A DNA stretch of 64,000 bases from Valencia hispanica. Its lineage: Eukaryota > Chordata > Actinopteri > Cyprinodontiformes > Valenciidae. The stretch covers positions 25,002,501 to 25,066,500 of the forward strand of contig OY747722.1 in assembly GCA_963556495.2 (NCBI GenBank). Direction: 5' to 3'. A model generated the notes under the pieces. It was not told the DNA's origin. It did not search any database and saw only the letters and a list, made by a program, of their open reading frames with translations. This document shows positions 36,401 to 50,400 of this stretch, in pieces. Numbering within the stretch: the first letter of the stretch is position 1; each line of letters begins with the position of its first letter. A program made the position numbers and the translations under genes.

Positions 36401-38664
36401 CCATTTACCCACTTAATTACACTGTGCAATAATAAATAATAAAAAGACTAAATATGTCACATATTTTCATTAAATATATTAGACAGAATGTTGAACGTTA
36501 GCATGTGTAGCACATGTGCAATCAAACATGCTAGCAATATATAGATAGCCAGCAACGGGCATGCACACAATGCCTGCAACATTTAGTGAGTGTGACACAG
36601 CGCCACCAGAGGTGAGGCACAGCTTAGCACTGCCTCACCAAGCTCTTCCTCGATGTATTTTAACAACCAATCCGTAAATTCTGCAATTTTTACTCAAAAA
36701 ATTTTGAAGTCAAAGGGATAAGAAATTTGTGGAACAGTCAATTGGATAAATTGATTTTCTCATCAGTCACTCAGTACCATCTTCAAGCAAATTTTTTTGT
36801 TCGTTCCTAACTCATTTCCGTATCTAACGTGATGAGCCATTCAGGATATTCAACAAAATCAGCCAGAATACTGAAAGATCATTCTTTTTGACTTATCAAC
36901 CGGAAGCACAACTTTGTAGGAGGAGAAAAATATTATGTTGGATCTGAAACATTTTATTTTGCCTTTCTTTTTCCAATTTTTTCTCCTCAAAGTTAAATTA
37001 AATATCAAAGCTAAAACTGATGCTATAAACCCTTTTTTAACTCTTGAGAAACCGATAACAGTTGATAAAAGTTCAACTTTAATCAGCTTGCATAACACTG
37101 TGGGCATTTAACATCCCCCCCAACTCTTCAGCAGAATGTAGAGCATTTAGTTTGCATCTTTGATCTTTATCTTTATTTATATTTATGTTTTTGTTGTTCT
37201 TGTTTTTACTTAAATCATTAGAAAATTGATGTTAGTCTCATTAAAAATTTAATCAATCTTTGGAATACTATTTTAGAGTGTTTACCAGTATTCATTAATT
37301 GAAGTTGTATTATTTTTATTGATGGCAAAGGAATCTTAATCTAGGAGTTATACAAAATCTCAAAGTCACAGTTATATACAATGTATAATAAAAGTTGTTC
37401 AATAGGGAAATTATAATTCATCCTTCAGAAATACAAATTTTGATAGATTCTAACATTGATAATGATATAACATATATGTACATTTAAATATTTTAATGTA
37501 GTTTATCAGTACTACAGGAGACTGTTTTCAGTGTCTTTTTTTTAAAATTGCAACCAAATAATCCAACTCAGAACCTTTTCTTGTTATTTTTAGGTATTTC
37601 ACAACTGTACATGCATTCAGACTTCTACGACTCCTGCTGCGAACATGTCAGCTGTGCTGGGCCAGTGCCCCAGGAGGACTGAATGTGACACAAAATTTAA
37701 CATTTACATGGCTTTGTCTGTGTTGGGAGCCTTCATTTCTGCCTGTGGTGGCACTCCGGGATATATTGTACTGCTGAGGTAAGATTAACCTAAAATACAA
37801 ATATTTTACATAAAGACTCCTTGGGATTAGATTTTGTCTTTCCAATTTATTCGGGGGGATTCATTTGTGGTGACTAATTATGACAGTAAGCTAAACTTTA
37901 AATATAGCTGATGTGAAACAGAATTTATTTTGTCTTGCTATTCCAACAAGGCTACATTTTAATGTTTTATTATTTTATAACTGTCAGAAAAACTTCCCAT
38001 TTCCAATTTTTGCTTAGTTTTATAGTCATGTTCACTATACTGCCATGCACCTTTAATTTAGGTCCATCCAGCCTGATCTAAAGTCTTTGGCCTTGGGCAT
38101 GCAGACACTGATTGTGAGAACTCTTGGTAAGCAACAAAATCTAAATTGCAACTCTAGATTACTTTTTCCTGTAATTATTATATTTTTGTCAATTTTTCTC
38201 TAAGTATCAGCTGCTGTAACCTTGTTTTACCAGGTGGGATCCCTCCCCCTATATATTTTGGTGCACTGATTGACCAGACATGTTTAAAGTGGGGCACCAA
38301 GCAATGTGGAGGACGTGGGGCATGCAGACTTTATGATTCAAATGCGTTTAGGTACAGTAAAAACATACTTTAAACACGCCTTCAATATCTCAAACAATCT
38401 AAAGCTTCTCAAATATGTAACTTCATTTTTTAAACATGCTTTACTTTCAGATTGACCTTCTTGGGATTGACTATTGGACTCTACATCCTAGCTAATATGT
38501 TGTGGGGAGTTCTCTATGCCAAAATAGTTAAGAGACAGAAGAAGCTAGCGCTGAGAGATCAGGCAAAAGAGAACGTAATGGAGAGTAACAGACTAAGCAA
38601 AGAACATGCTAACATCAGCATTGTTAAACACAAAGACGAGACAAACACGGAGAGCACTATTTAG
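26346..38664 (+). CDS. SLCO1-family organic anion transporter (OATP1), tandem copy A
   Basis: 12-TM sodium-independent uptake transporter of amphipathic anions (bile acids, steroid conjugates, thyroid hormones in the family). Coding exons: 26346-26396, 31415-31556, 31659-31791, 32456-32580, 32856-33002, 33750-33848, 34756-35016, 35138-35302, 35540-35735, 35841-36006, 37594-37778, 38062-38126, 38234-38351, 38451-38664 (TAG); 2067 bp, 688 residues, the usual OATP size. Hallmarks: [19 protein letters not shown] in the N-terminal half, the superfamily signature [12 protein letters not shown], a Cys-rich Kazal-like large extracellular loop 5 ([24 protein letters not shown]), [11 protein letters not shown] and [10 protein letters not shown] near the end. 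SLCO1 subfamily by similarity to SLCO1C1; the 1C/1D/1E assignment is open. The start is the first ATG of the exon, at the same position as in copy B. Introns carry hAT, LINE and SINE insertions. Confidence 0.95.
27405..28584. mobile_element. hAT-like non-autonomous element (copy 1) in SLCO1 copy A intron
   Basis: 1180 bp with inverted ends CAGGGGTGTCAAAAGT and ...TCTTGACACCTTTG. Flanks AATAAAAC (27397-27404) and AATAGAAC (28585-28592) match at 7 of 8 bases, an hAT-type duplication. The interior is rich in ACTCAAGTA/AAGTAAAAGTA motifs and codes for nothing recognisable. Same family as 58346-60189. Confidence 0.8.
28593..29700. other. AT-rich intron of SLCO1 copy A, nothing recognised
   Basis: Part of the 5-kb intron between coding exons 26396 and 31415. 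No open frame, splice-consistent exon or repeat that I can support. Confidence 0.5.
29702..31303 (-). mobile_element. L2/CR1-like LINE, 5'-truncated, with open RT C-terminus
   Basis: On the minus strand, 31303-30422 is open for 293 codons: the catalytic [10 protein letters not shown] motif, then [32 protein letters not shown] and [15 protein letters not shown], the standard C-terminal order of this superfamily. The 3' UTR follows and ends at 29702 in a (TTGAA)n tail. 5' truncation lies just before the active-site motif, so the element cannot move. It sits antisense in the intron about 110 bp upstream of coding exon 31415. Confidence 0.85.
32650..32821 (+). mobile_element. LINE 3' tail with (TTGCC)22 microsatellite in copy A intron
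   Basis: A short LINE 3' end (TGTATAGCACCTTGAATTAC) followed by 110 bp of TTGCC repeats (32712-32821, one variant unit). The equivalent intron of copy B (49330-49426) is 97 bp and lacks it, with matching sequence on both sides. Confidence 0.85.
33003..33749. repeat. SLCO1 copy A intron with fish repeat fragment, C-run and (ATCC)n
   Basis: Contains a repeat fragment (about 33305-33375, AACTCCAGTCCTCAGGGC), a run of C (about 33400-33418) and an (ATCC)n microsatellite (about 33425-33465). No coding sequence. Confidence 0.6.
35519..35533 (+). promoter_or_regulatory. Pure poly-C acceptor tract of SLCO1 copy A exon 35540
   Basis: Fifteen C in a row, then ATTCAG|G, form the polypyrimidine tract for exon 35540-35735. 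The copy B acceptor at 52034 has no C run (ACATATTACCACTCAG). Confidence 0.75.
36135..36412 (+). repeat. tRNA-derived SINE in SLCO1 copy A intron
   Basis: B-box-like GGTTCGAGCCC at 36164-36174, a body with TCCTCGGGCAAGAGACTTAACCC and a tail with AAATAAAGCGCTGTACAGGCCCTTTACC: a common teleost SINE layout. Sense orientation. The rest of the 36007-37593 intron is AT-rich with nothing further recognised. Confidence 0.8.
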
Positions 38665-40457
38665 CATGTTGCAAGAAGGCAGAGTTTTGGGACAATGAAT
38701 ATGAACCCTTGTCTTCTGTCCCAAATTGGACCATATTTGGATCAGTTTGGATCAGAGTCTTTATTTTGTGTCCAACATTGGAAATTGGTTGGTATTAGGT
38801 CCGAACTCACCGGGAATTAAGGACCACAACCACGAATACCCAAGACTCCATCTAAAAACACTTAAAACTGCCTAATTAAGAGTTCACTAAATATACCTTA
38901 AAGCAGCAGTCTGGAGTATTTGAGGGAGAGAGATTTTTTGAATCTGACGTACCAAGGCCCCTCCCAAAACACTCCCCCCTCCCCTCCCCTCCCTCCAGCA
39001 TCCCTCCTACATGCTTCTCTGTGTTATGTCCAAGATGCTCACAAGTATGAAACTTGACTTTCTGAGGTCATAAATGTGAAGTTGGCATCCTGCATTCTGT
39101 GGTTTTACAAATGTAAGTTGGCAAATTTAGCTGCTTTAGCCAGTTTCCTTGATCTATTGTAAAATAGCATAACATTTTCACAGGAAGGTGAACAGACAGC
39201 TGAGTCCAGTAAAAACTTGTCAGAAGGACTGATTTGTATGTTTTTCAAACTGAGGAACAAATCCCCAGGAATATGTGAAATATTAATGTGGCACGAAAAA
39301 CCTTAGGGTTTATTTCCGTAGTTTAATGTTTTGATTTTAGTTGTAGTAATATAGGCTTTAGCTTGCCAAAACCACGGAAAAGGATCTCACTGTCTCCTGG
39401 AAATATATAGATTTTTAATTTCACTATCAATGTTGAACGCTTTAAAAGGTTGGTTTCTATATGGTTTATGATTTTTTTCATAACAGAAAATGAATTACCT
39501 GTGATACCCATTTTTATGAGCTTACAAAGCTGTGTAAGTATTTTACTTTACACTTTTTTTGTTACATTACTTTATTTTTTGTGTTCAGTCAAAAGGTCAT
39601 TAACCTAAACAACCTCTAAATTAAGAATAGGTGTTGTTAAGATAGATATGGTTTAAACAATAGACTGCAAGCTTGTGGGTTTGAATTCAAGCTTGAAATG
39701 TATACATGTGTATGTGTTTTAGCTGTTAAATGTATCATCCACTAATGTGGACTCCAAAACCACAGTTAGAATTTTACATTTATATACTGGGGTATATATT
39801 ATTTTCTTTTCTTTTTCTTTTGTAATTTTGTTAATTGTACAGCTGAAATGTAAATGCACTGCTATCACTGTAAATTTTCATTCAATGTTTTCAAGATATC
39901 TGAACAGAGAGAGTCCAATTTTTTTTTACCATGGGTGCTAATTTGTCCGTATATGGTTGGTATTGTTAACAGGGGCTACAGTATAAGATCATTCATAGTT
40001 GCATGTTATCTAGGTTGACCAACCATCCTCTTTTCCCCAGAAATGTCCACTTTTCATGTGCTCTCCAGGATTTCACAGGTTAATAAAAATGTCCGGGTTT
40101 TCATGCTTTTTCAGGGGACCAATAAGCATACTTAAACTGACTGGTGCAATGCATGGAATACGACAGCTTTTCTCTCATCTGATGTCCTCCCCAAGCTGCT
40201 GCCTAGTGGATGATTCTGATCTACTCATAGACGGGACGGACAGTGGGGTGTGAGCTGAGCTGCAACACATCGCACTGATTTGCACACTTTTTTATGGATG
40301 AATATAGCTGGCATATACTTCTGTGTGTGGCAAAAGTGGCAAAAATCCCGTAGATCACAGGTTACGCAAAAACATTATAATAATTCTGGGCATAGTGAGA
40401 GTTAATCTATACATTGACTGAGGAGCATGAAGATGAAAACTAAAGACTGAGAATATA
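38665..40457. other. SLCO1 copy A 3' UTR and intergenic sequence
   Basis: Starts with the presumed 3' UTR. No canonical AATAAA was seen in the first kilobase. The remainder is AT-rich, with no open frame or repeat that I can name. Confidence 0.45.
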
Positions 40458-41980
40458 CAGTCGTGGCCAAAAGTTTTGAGAATTACATAAATATTGGAAA
40501 TTGGAAAAGTTGCTGCTTAAGTTTTCATAATAGCAATTTCCATATACTCCAGAATGTTATGAACAGTGATCAGATGAATTGCATAGTTCTTCTTTGCCAT
40601 GAAAATTCCACTGCATTTCATTGCTGTCATTAAAGGACCTGCTGAGATCATTTCAGTAATCGTCTTGTTAACTCAGGTGAGAATGTTGACGAGCACAAAG
40701 CTGGAGATCATTATGTCAGGCTGAGTGGGTTAGAATGGCAGACTTGACATGTTAAAAGGAGGGTGATGCTTAAAATCAGTGTTCTTCCATTGTTAACCAT
40801 GGTGACCTGCAAAGAAACACGTGCAGCCATCATTGCGTTGCATAAAAATGGCTTCACAGTCAAGGGTATTGTGGCTACTAAAATTGCACCTAAATCAACA
40901 ATTTATAGGATTATCAAGAACTTCAAGGAAAGAGGTTCAATTCTTGTTAAGAAGGCTTCAGGGCGTCCAAGAAAGTCCAGCAAGCGCCAGGATCGTCTCC
41001 TAAAGAGGATTCAGCTGCGGGATCGAAGTGCCACCAGTGCAGAGCTTGCTCAGGAATGGCAGCAGGCAGGTGTGAGCGCATCAGTGAGGCGAAGACTTTT
41101 GGAAGATGGCCTGGTGTCAAGAAGGGCAGCAAAGAAACCACTTCTCACCAAAAAATACATCAAGGACAGATTGATCTTCTGCAGAAAGTATGGTGAATGG
41201 ACTGCTGAGGACTGGGGCAAAGTCATATCCTCCGATGAAGCCTCTTCCGATTGTTTGGGGCATCTGGAAAAAGGCTTGTCCAGAGAAGAAAAGGTGAGCG
41301 CTACCATCAGTCCTCTGTCATGCCAACAGTAAAGCATCCTGAGACCATTCATGTGTGGGGTTGCTTCTCATCCAAGGGAGTGGGCTCACTTACAATTTTG
41401 CCCAAAACACAGCCATGAATAAAGAATGGTACCAAAACACCCTCCAACAGCAACTTCTTCCAACAATCCAACAACAGTTTGGTGAAGAACAATGCATTTT
41501 CCAGAACGATGGAGCACCGTGCCATAAGGCAAAAGTGATAACTAAGTGGCTCGGGGACCAAAACGTTGAAATTTTGGGTCCATGGTCTGGAAACTCCCCA
41601 GATCTTAATCCCATTGAGAACTTGTGGTCAGTCCTCAAGAGGCGGGTGGACAAACAAAAACCCACTAATTCTGACAAACTCCAAGAAGTGATTATGAAAG
41701 AATGGGTTGCTATCAGTCAGGATTTGGCCCAGAAGTTGATTGAAAGCATGCCCAGTCAAATTGCAGAGGTCCTAAAAAAGAAGGGGCAACACTGCAAATA
41801 CTGACTCTTTGCATAAATGTCATGTAACTGTCAATAAAAGCCTTTGAAATGTATAAAGTGCTTGTAATTATATTTCAGTACATCACAGAAACAACTGAAA
41901 CAAAGATCTAAAAGTAGTTTTGCAGCAAACTTTTTGAAAACTAATATTTGTGTTATTCTCAAAACTTTTGGCCACAACTG
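40458..41980 (+). mobile_element. Tc1/mariner transposon with intact ends (DD35E type)
   Basis: 1523 bp bounded by TA dinucleotides (40456-40457 and 41981-41982). Inverted ends CAGTCGTGGCCAAAAGTTTT and, reversed from the right, CAGTTGTGGCCAAAAGTTTT, continuing to about 27 nt with one mismatch. It has its own AATAAA near 41833. Intact ends and modest decay suggest a fairly young copy. Confidence 0.93.
40799..41804 (+). pseudogene. Tc1/mariner DDE transposase, two frameshifts
   Basis: Cut-and-paste transposase of the element 40458-41980. The likely ATG at 40799 (MVTCKETRAAI) begins the HTH DNA-binding half (ALHKNGFTV, SGRPRKSSKRQ). The first catalytic Asp is in SDEA (about 41233); the second is in FQNDGAPCHKAK and the Glu is in SPDLNPIENLW, 35 residues apart, so the triad is DD35E. 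A one-base loss near 41245 and another near 41405 put the catalytic core in three frames. The frame ends at TGA 41802-41804. Inactive as it stands. Confidence 0.88.
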
Positions 41981-42194
41981 TAATATGTTTTTGTCTTTTT
42001 GATACTGCTGCTCTGTACTTTTATTATTACATTTAAAAGAAAATACTTGATTTCTCAGAATATTATTTCAGGTTTTAGTATAATCTTTGTCCAGTATGAC
42101 TTGAAAAGTTAACTGTTATTGTTACTGGTAAATTTCCTACATTAGAAGAGTAATTATTAATATGATCAATTATTAATAATTTAAAAAATTCCAG

Positions 42195-43480
42195 AGATTT
42201 TAAAGTCATTTTGTACTTGTACAGGCCCGTCTAAAGTTTGCCAATGACAATCTGAATGATCCAGAAGAGGATTTGGAGAATGACAAGTTGTCAGATGAAA
42301 CCAAAATAGAACTCTTTGGCATAAATGGCACTCATGAGAAGATCTGCATGGAACAATGGGCCAAAATACCAGCTACAGTGTGTGTAAACCTGGTAAAGAC
42401 CTACAGGAAAAGTTTGACCTCTGTCATTGCCAACCAAGGTTACATTACAAAGTATTGAGGTAAACTTTTGTTATTGACCAAATACTTATTTTCTGCACCA
42501 TTATACAAATAAATTATTTAAAAATCAAACAATGTGATTTCCTGGATCTGTTTTTGTACAGTCTATCTCTCACAGTTGAAGTGTACCTATGATGATGTCA
42601 ATTTTGACCGGCAGAGGCACAATGTTTAAAGGAGAGTCAACAATATAATTAGGTTGAGCTGGCGTTATTGAACATGGCCTGTCACACCAACACCACAGTA
42701 GACAACTGGTTGCCTTTCACCCAGGTGAATTAACAGAAGAAACCAAGAGAAGGGGTAATCACAAAAACAATAACAAAATATTAATAGAAAGCAAACACCA
42801 AATATAAATGGTATCAATATTCCATGTCTGTTTGTTTTGTTTTTTGTTTTTTAAATCACCAAATCATGTAAAGCACCTTGAATTACCCTGCTGTTGAAAG
42901 TGTGCTATACAAATAAAATTGCCTTGCCTTGCCTTGCCTATCAATTGATATTTACATAAATACAAATCATTACACTTAAACAAATCTAAGTTCAATCAAC
43001 AGAATAAATGAAGTTTAACATCACCCCTCCTCATTTAAGTGGGATGCTCCACAGCTTTAAAGCACCTCCTAGAACATATGTCTCCCTTTTCTCCCCTTCC
43101 CTGCTAAGGAGACAATAGAAGGAAGAGGTGATGTTTAAAAAACATTTGAACTGTTAAACTTAATAACTTAAACTATTTAAACACAAATTGACATTTTTTA
43201 CCTACATTCTTAAACATACTGACATTTTTACCAACATTCTTCTCCACACAGGAAGGTTGGCCAGTGCATCTGCTTCTAAAGAATGGATTTTCCAAATTTC
43301 CAAACAAACCAAAATAAAGAACTGAAAGAACAAAACCTTTTGTCTGTAACTCAATAATAAATAAATAAATCATCATAATGAATGGAACCTCTAGTGTTGA
43401 TTAGAGATGAAAATTACAGACCTCTCTCATCTTCTTAGGTGGGACAACTTGCACAATTTGGTGGCACTGCGCTCCAATAC
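42195..43480 (+). mobile_element. Internally deleted Tc1-like element split by an insertion
   Basis: 42225-42458 reads as Tc1 transposase: [22 protein letters not shown], then directly the C-terminal [13 protein letters not shown] and [12 protein letters not shown] with TGA at 42456. The whole catalytic middle is missing. The 3' terminal sequence (ACTTTTGTTATTGACCAAATACTT) runs to about 42597 and resumes at about 43406 (GATGAAAATTACAGACC, then GGGACAACTTGCACAATTTGG). So about 0.8 kb was inserted between. Confidence 0.7.
42598..43405. repeat. Insertion of about 0.8 kb within the Tc1 remnant, including a LINE tail
   Basis: Interrupts the Tc1 3' end after CCTATGATG; GATG recurs at the right border. 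Positions 42870-42945 are a LINE 3' tail (AAAGCACCTTGAATTACC, ending TTGCCTTGCCTTGCC). The remainder is of unknown type. Confidence 0.5.
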
Positions 43481-43679
43481 CGGATGCCGTAGCTCTTTTT
43501 TTAAGGAAATACAGGAGAGATTCATGCAACTTCTGCTTTTGAATTCCACTATCACATTTATCCATGGCACTTTTAACCCATTCATCTTTTAGCCAGTTGC
43601 TTAAACAAACTAACTGTTTAACATTTTCTGAATTTAAAGCTGACCATTTCTTCTGAACAATAGAGGGATTCTTTGTTCA

Positions 43680-44275
43680 TCAACAATGATGCGCAAATGG
43701 TGTGACATCGACCCTTCACATAGTTCCAGTTTCAATTATTCTATTCCATTATTATTTGCAGTTATCTTGCAATTGCAGTATTCGTTAGCGATGTTAGCTT
43801 ATTTGTTAGTCTAGGAGGCTTACCTGATTGCTGCAGATTGTTGAATTTTTAATCATCTGCTCGTTTCAATCGCTTCTTCTGATACCTTGCAACCAAATAC
43901 GTCTTTTGTTTGCCTTGAAAAGGGAGCGAGTCGATGAAATTCTACAGAACTTGCATGTTGTTTTAATCAAAGGGATTGTGCAACCAACAGCACAACAAGA
44001 CATGATCACGTCTCTTTCTGCAGACTAAACCCACAGTTGAACAGGGAGAGGCATAGACCAATAATCCCTCTATATGGCCTGCAACTGAGAAGAGACGTTC
44101 ACATGGAACCACGTGGATATGGTTTGGGTCTGCTATGATGTTTACTTGACAAGTACTGAATGCAGTGCAGGCTGAATTGTGGCATAAACAGGGCGGATCC
44201 CTCTGTGCATGTGTCAATGTGTTAATTGTGTTAATTCTACAAATTAGTCAACCTGCGTTAATTTTGACAGCCCTG
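43680..44275 (-). mobile_element. hAT-like element, right end only
   Basis: Ends in GCGTTAATTTTGACAGCCCT, whose complement AGGGCTGTCAAAATTAACGC is a terminus typical of a fish hAT family. The left border was not found, so it is probably truncated. Confidence 0.5.
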
Positions 44276-44336
44276 GAGATATGAACCAGCCCCCCCCGCA
44301 ACCCTGCTTAGGATGGACAGGAACAGAAAATGGATG

Positions 44337-46587
<2,251 letters not shown>

Positions 46588-46988
46588 TACAATAAACTTT
46601 GGCCAGCTCCCTGCTGCTGCTGGCTGTTTGTTGTGTGTTCAAAAGGATGGCTACTTGGGAGGGCTGTGATGTTTCACAGAGGAGGATGTGCACAACGGCA
46701 ATTGTCTGCTTGTGTTTGTACTCGGAGAGCCTCTGAACCCTTTACCTACTGCTCGGACAGGGACAGGGACAGTCACAGTTACGTTTGAGTCTGAGGGCAC
46801 ATGTCCATTTTACATCAGAGCTGGATGGCTTTTGTTGACATGATCAACAAGATCAACAGGAGTGCCTGAGTTACTGATTACATGTGATTTTATAATTTGG
46901 AGATAAGACTTGTGCTTTAAGCACAGAATCTTGCCAGTTCAACGAGCCATCAGCTAGGATCCTTCATACTAGGATATCACCGGTTTAG
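46588..46988 (+). promoter_or_regulatory. Promoter/5' UTR exon block of SLCO1 copy B
   Basis: Counterpart of 25558-25950. Shares AATAAACTTTGGCCAG, GATGTTTCACAGAGGA, GAGCTGGATGGCTTTT and the HNF1-like GTTACTGATTACA (46870-46882), and ends GGTTTAG|GTAAAT at a conserved donor. Small indels separate the copies. Function inferred from conservation and position. Confidence 0.6.
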
Positions 46989-47476
46989 GTAAATATACTA
47001 ACTGCTTTTCCCCATATTTCTTTATTAGGATGTGCTGATATTTTAACATTATGTATGTATTACTCATGTGAATGCAAAGAAATTAACATAAATAGATTTT
47101 TCATTTGTATTTTTTAAGTTTTGTTTGACTAAACCCAATGTACAACATATTATAACAATGAAGCAATAAAATTATAGAAGATAATTTGTTAAGATAATAA
47201 TATCAATGGCATTGAGGAAAAAAATAAATATATTAAAGGTTTGTCTTTTGAGCATCCTATAGAACCAGTTATTTACTTTAATGCCTTCAGAGTAAGGAAA
47301 TCAAATAATGTATTTTTCACTATGGTTTCATGTCTATTAAACAAGACTATAGAATTAGAAAAAGCTTGTTTTACAGATTTACAAAAAGAAGAAATTCTTG
47401 TATTCCTAATTTTGCTGTCTCTTCACAGGTTTTTTTTCTCTTTTTTTCTCTATCTAGTTGAACAAGCAACAACATC

Positions 47477-50400
47477 ATGAGCGTAGAGTCCAAAAAAACA
47501 CGTGAGGCATGCTGCTCCAAGCTTAAGGTCAGTGTAGTCCTACCTTTCGCCTGTGTTACCATGTTTAAAAAAATGAACAAAAAACAATTTAAAGTTTAAA
47601 CCTATGCCACAATCAAGACCCTTAAATGAATATTTGATCTGCAATTCAAACATTGATCATATCTATTTCAGTGTAATTGTTAAAGTGCATTATAATAATA
47701 TCATTTGCAGAGGGGCTGATTTTTAAGATCTAGAATGCATTGTCCCTGTGTTTTTCATTTGTACCACACAAGAGAAATTAAGTAGTTCTATTGGTCAAAA
47801 TGCTATCAGAGTTTTTCAAACCACATATGTACTACTGTGTGTGTACACAGTCTATTGCATGGTGAACAATAATAACCTGGCCTAAAAGGTTGGGCATTAA
47901 TTTCCCACGAAAAATGATTTGGTTTTCTGTTATTGGCACCATGTTAAAAGTTGCATAAGCATCTGTAATTATCTAGTTATTCTAGAATTAATGTTTATGT
48001 AAATCATCATAAATTATTCTGCCTGGTGCCAGGAGTCAAGCCAATTAGGGCTGTTATTTGAGCTAATGAAAAACCAAGGAGATAGTTTTGTAAACAAATT
48101 AAATCATAAATCCCCTCTTTATATTACGTCATCAGGTTGGCTGAGGCCAAATCTGTGCCTTCAGTTCAGGGTCAAGGCAAAGCAAAAATGACTTTTTGTA
48201 TTTTACCCAGTGACCTAACATGCAATCGGTTTCCTCCTTATTTGGTGTATGTTTAAGAACAAGAAGGAACAGGGTTCCCTTTTTTATGGAGCACAAACGG
48301 GGTGTGACTACTTGAAACGAATGGCTTTCATAAAAATGGTCTAAAATTCATAGTTAAAGCATATTTATTGCACCAGGTTTGCATTTCTAACTCTACAATC
48401 ATGTTCATTTATCTTTGATAAGATCTTAAGTGATGGTAATTTTCTGGATTGAGAGAATAAAATCAAAAGCAACAAATTTACCCAATATTTCTCACCTAAT
48501 TTAATCAAATCATCACCTGTCGCCTAGCAACCTAGCCTAACAACCTGTTCTGTGTGCTCTTACAGCTATTCCTGGTCTCTTTGGCATTTGTGTATTTTTC
48601 CAAAGCTTTTGGTGGATCATACATGAAGAGCTCCATAACCCAGATTGAGAGACGCTTCGACATCCCCAGTTCTATGATTGGGGTCATAGATGGCAGCTTT
48701 GAAATGGGTTTGTGAAGTCAAGATGTTCTATTCTTAAAATAGTAAGTAAGTACTGGAACTACTCATTTAATGAATGGTTGTTTACATTTGTTCTTCCCAG
48801 GAAACTTGTTGGTGATCGCCTTTGTCAGCTACTTTGGCGCAAAGCTCCATCGTCCCAGACTGATTGGTATCGGCTGTGTGATCATGGCCGCCGGATCCTT
48901 CATTGTTGCACTGCCACACTTCTTACAGGGGCCGTTAGTATACAGCCTATTTACTTTTTGTACATCAACCAAAGGCTTTTCAAGAATCTGTAGTACATAT
49001 TACCAGTAATAAAGCACCTATATAAGTGGAACCAGGGAGTATGAGTTGCTCATAATAGTGGAGCAATTGATAATTTAATCCCACTTTTGCATTGCTTGCT
49101 TTACTTATAAACTCAGGTATTACAACACAAAGTATGAGAAAAGGGGTATTTATATATTTGGAAGTCTTGTCCAGAATATCTGACGTTATTCTTATTTTTT
49201 TCAGGTATAAATATGAGACAAGTATGTCACACAACACTCAGGTCAACAGCACTGAAAACATCCTGCCCTGTCTGTCCAACCACAACCTGACTGACAAGGA
49301 TGAGATCCCTGATACTGAAGCCATGAAAGGTAGCTGGTATTTTGTTCGGAAGTTCACCTCCATCCACTTTAGGTTTGACCCTAAATCTACTACAAAGAGT
49401 TTAAACCATGGTCTTCTTCTCCTCAGCTTGCGAAAATTCAGTTGGCTCGTCAATGTGGATTTATGTTTTCCTTGGAAATATGCTGCGTGGAATTGGAGAG
49501 ACTCCTATCATGCCTTTGGGAATATCCTATCTGGATGACTTTTCCAAACACGAGAACACTCCTTTCTATTTGGGTTTGTTGTTCTTACTATGTACGGCAT
49601 TCTTTGGCTTAGAATTTTACCTAATAGTAGTATATGTTTTAGCTTTCCCATTTTTCTGGGCATTGCTACATCATCATACATCTTCAGTCAACTCTCAGCT
49701 TCTACCCACCTTTGTTTTGATAAATTCATGTAGGAGGTTATATGTGGATTTCTTCTGTCGTTAAACATTGAACTGAAATATCAAACATCTTAATGCATCC
49801 TTTCTTCCCCTTTTCCTCTTTCTTTGTGCTAGCCTGTATTCATACAACGGGAATCTTAGGCCCTATGTTTGGGTTCATGCTGGGGTCCTTCCTTGCCAAG
49901 ACCTACGTGGACATTGGATTTGTCGATTTAGGTATGGGACTTTTCATTCAGAGAAAAAAGGAGAAACAGTTGGTCAAACTTAACTGGTTTGCCACTCAAC
50001 AAAACATGCTTACTGTATTTTGAATAATTCTCGGGAGCTAGGACCCACCTATGTAATTCAAACCATAGCAACATGCTTACTGGTATCTCATCATTTTGGA
50101 GCTGTGCAGCTATGGTCTTTTAGTCCCTAAGTTTTTCAGGTTGAAAGATTATAGGATGTTTTGTGCCAACCATGTGCCAGTTCGTGCCTGCGTCGGGGAA
50201 GTTTCTTCTCTGATTTCACAACTTAAATTTTGAAGGCAGGGAAAGGCCAGTTTATTTTTTTAGCTTTAACTTTAACTTCTCATATGATAATTGTATGCAA
50301 TTTCCTCTTGATGTAGTTAAGTTTGGCGTACATCTCCAAAATTAATCAATAATAGCCCATGGCTAAGTGCTTGTTTTAGGAATTTGTTTGTATACATGGG

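Noticed and set aside
49092..49538. 148-codon open frame in SLCO1 copy B as an independent product
   Set aside because: Runs through two real exons and the 97-bp intron between them; only exon 49205-49329 shares its frame with the transporter.
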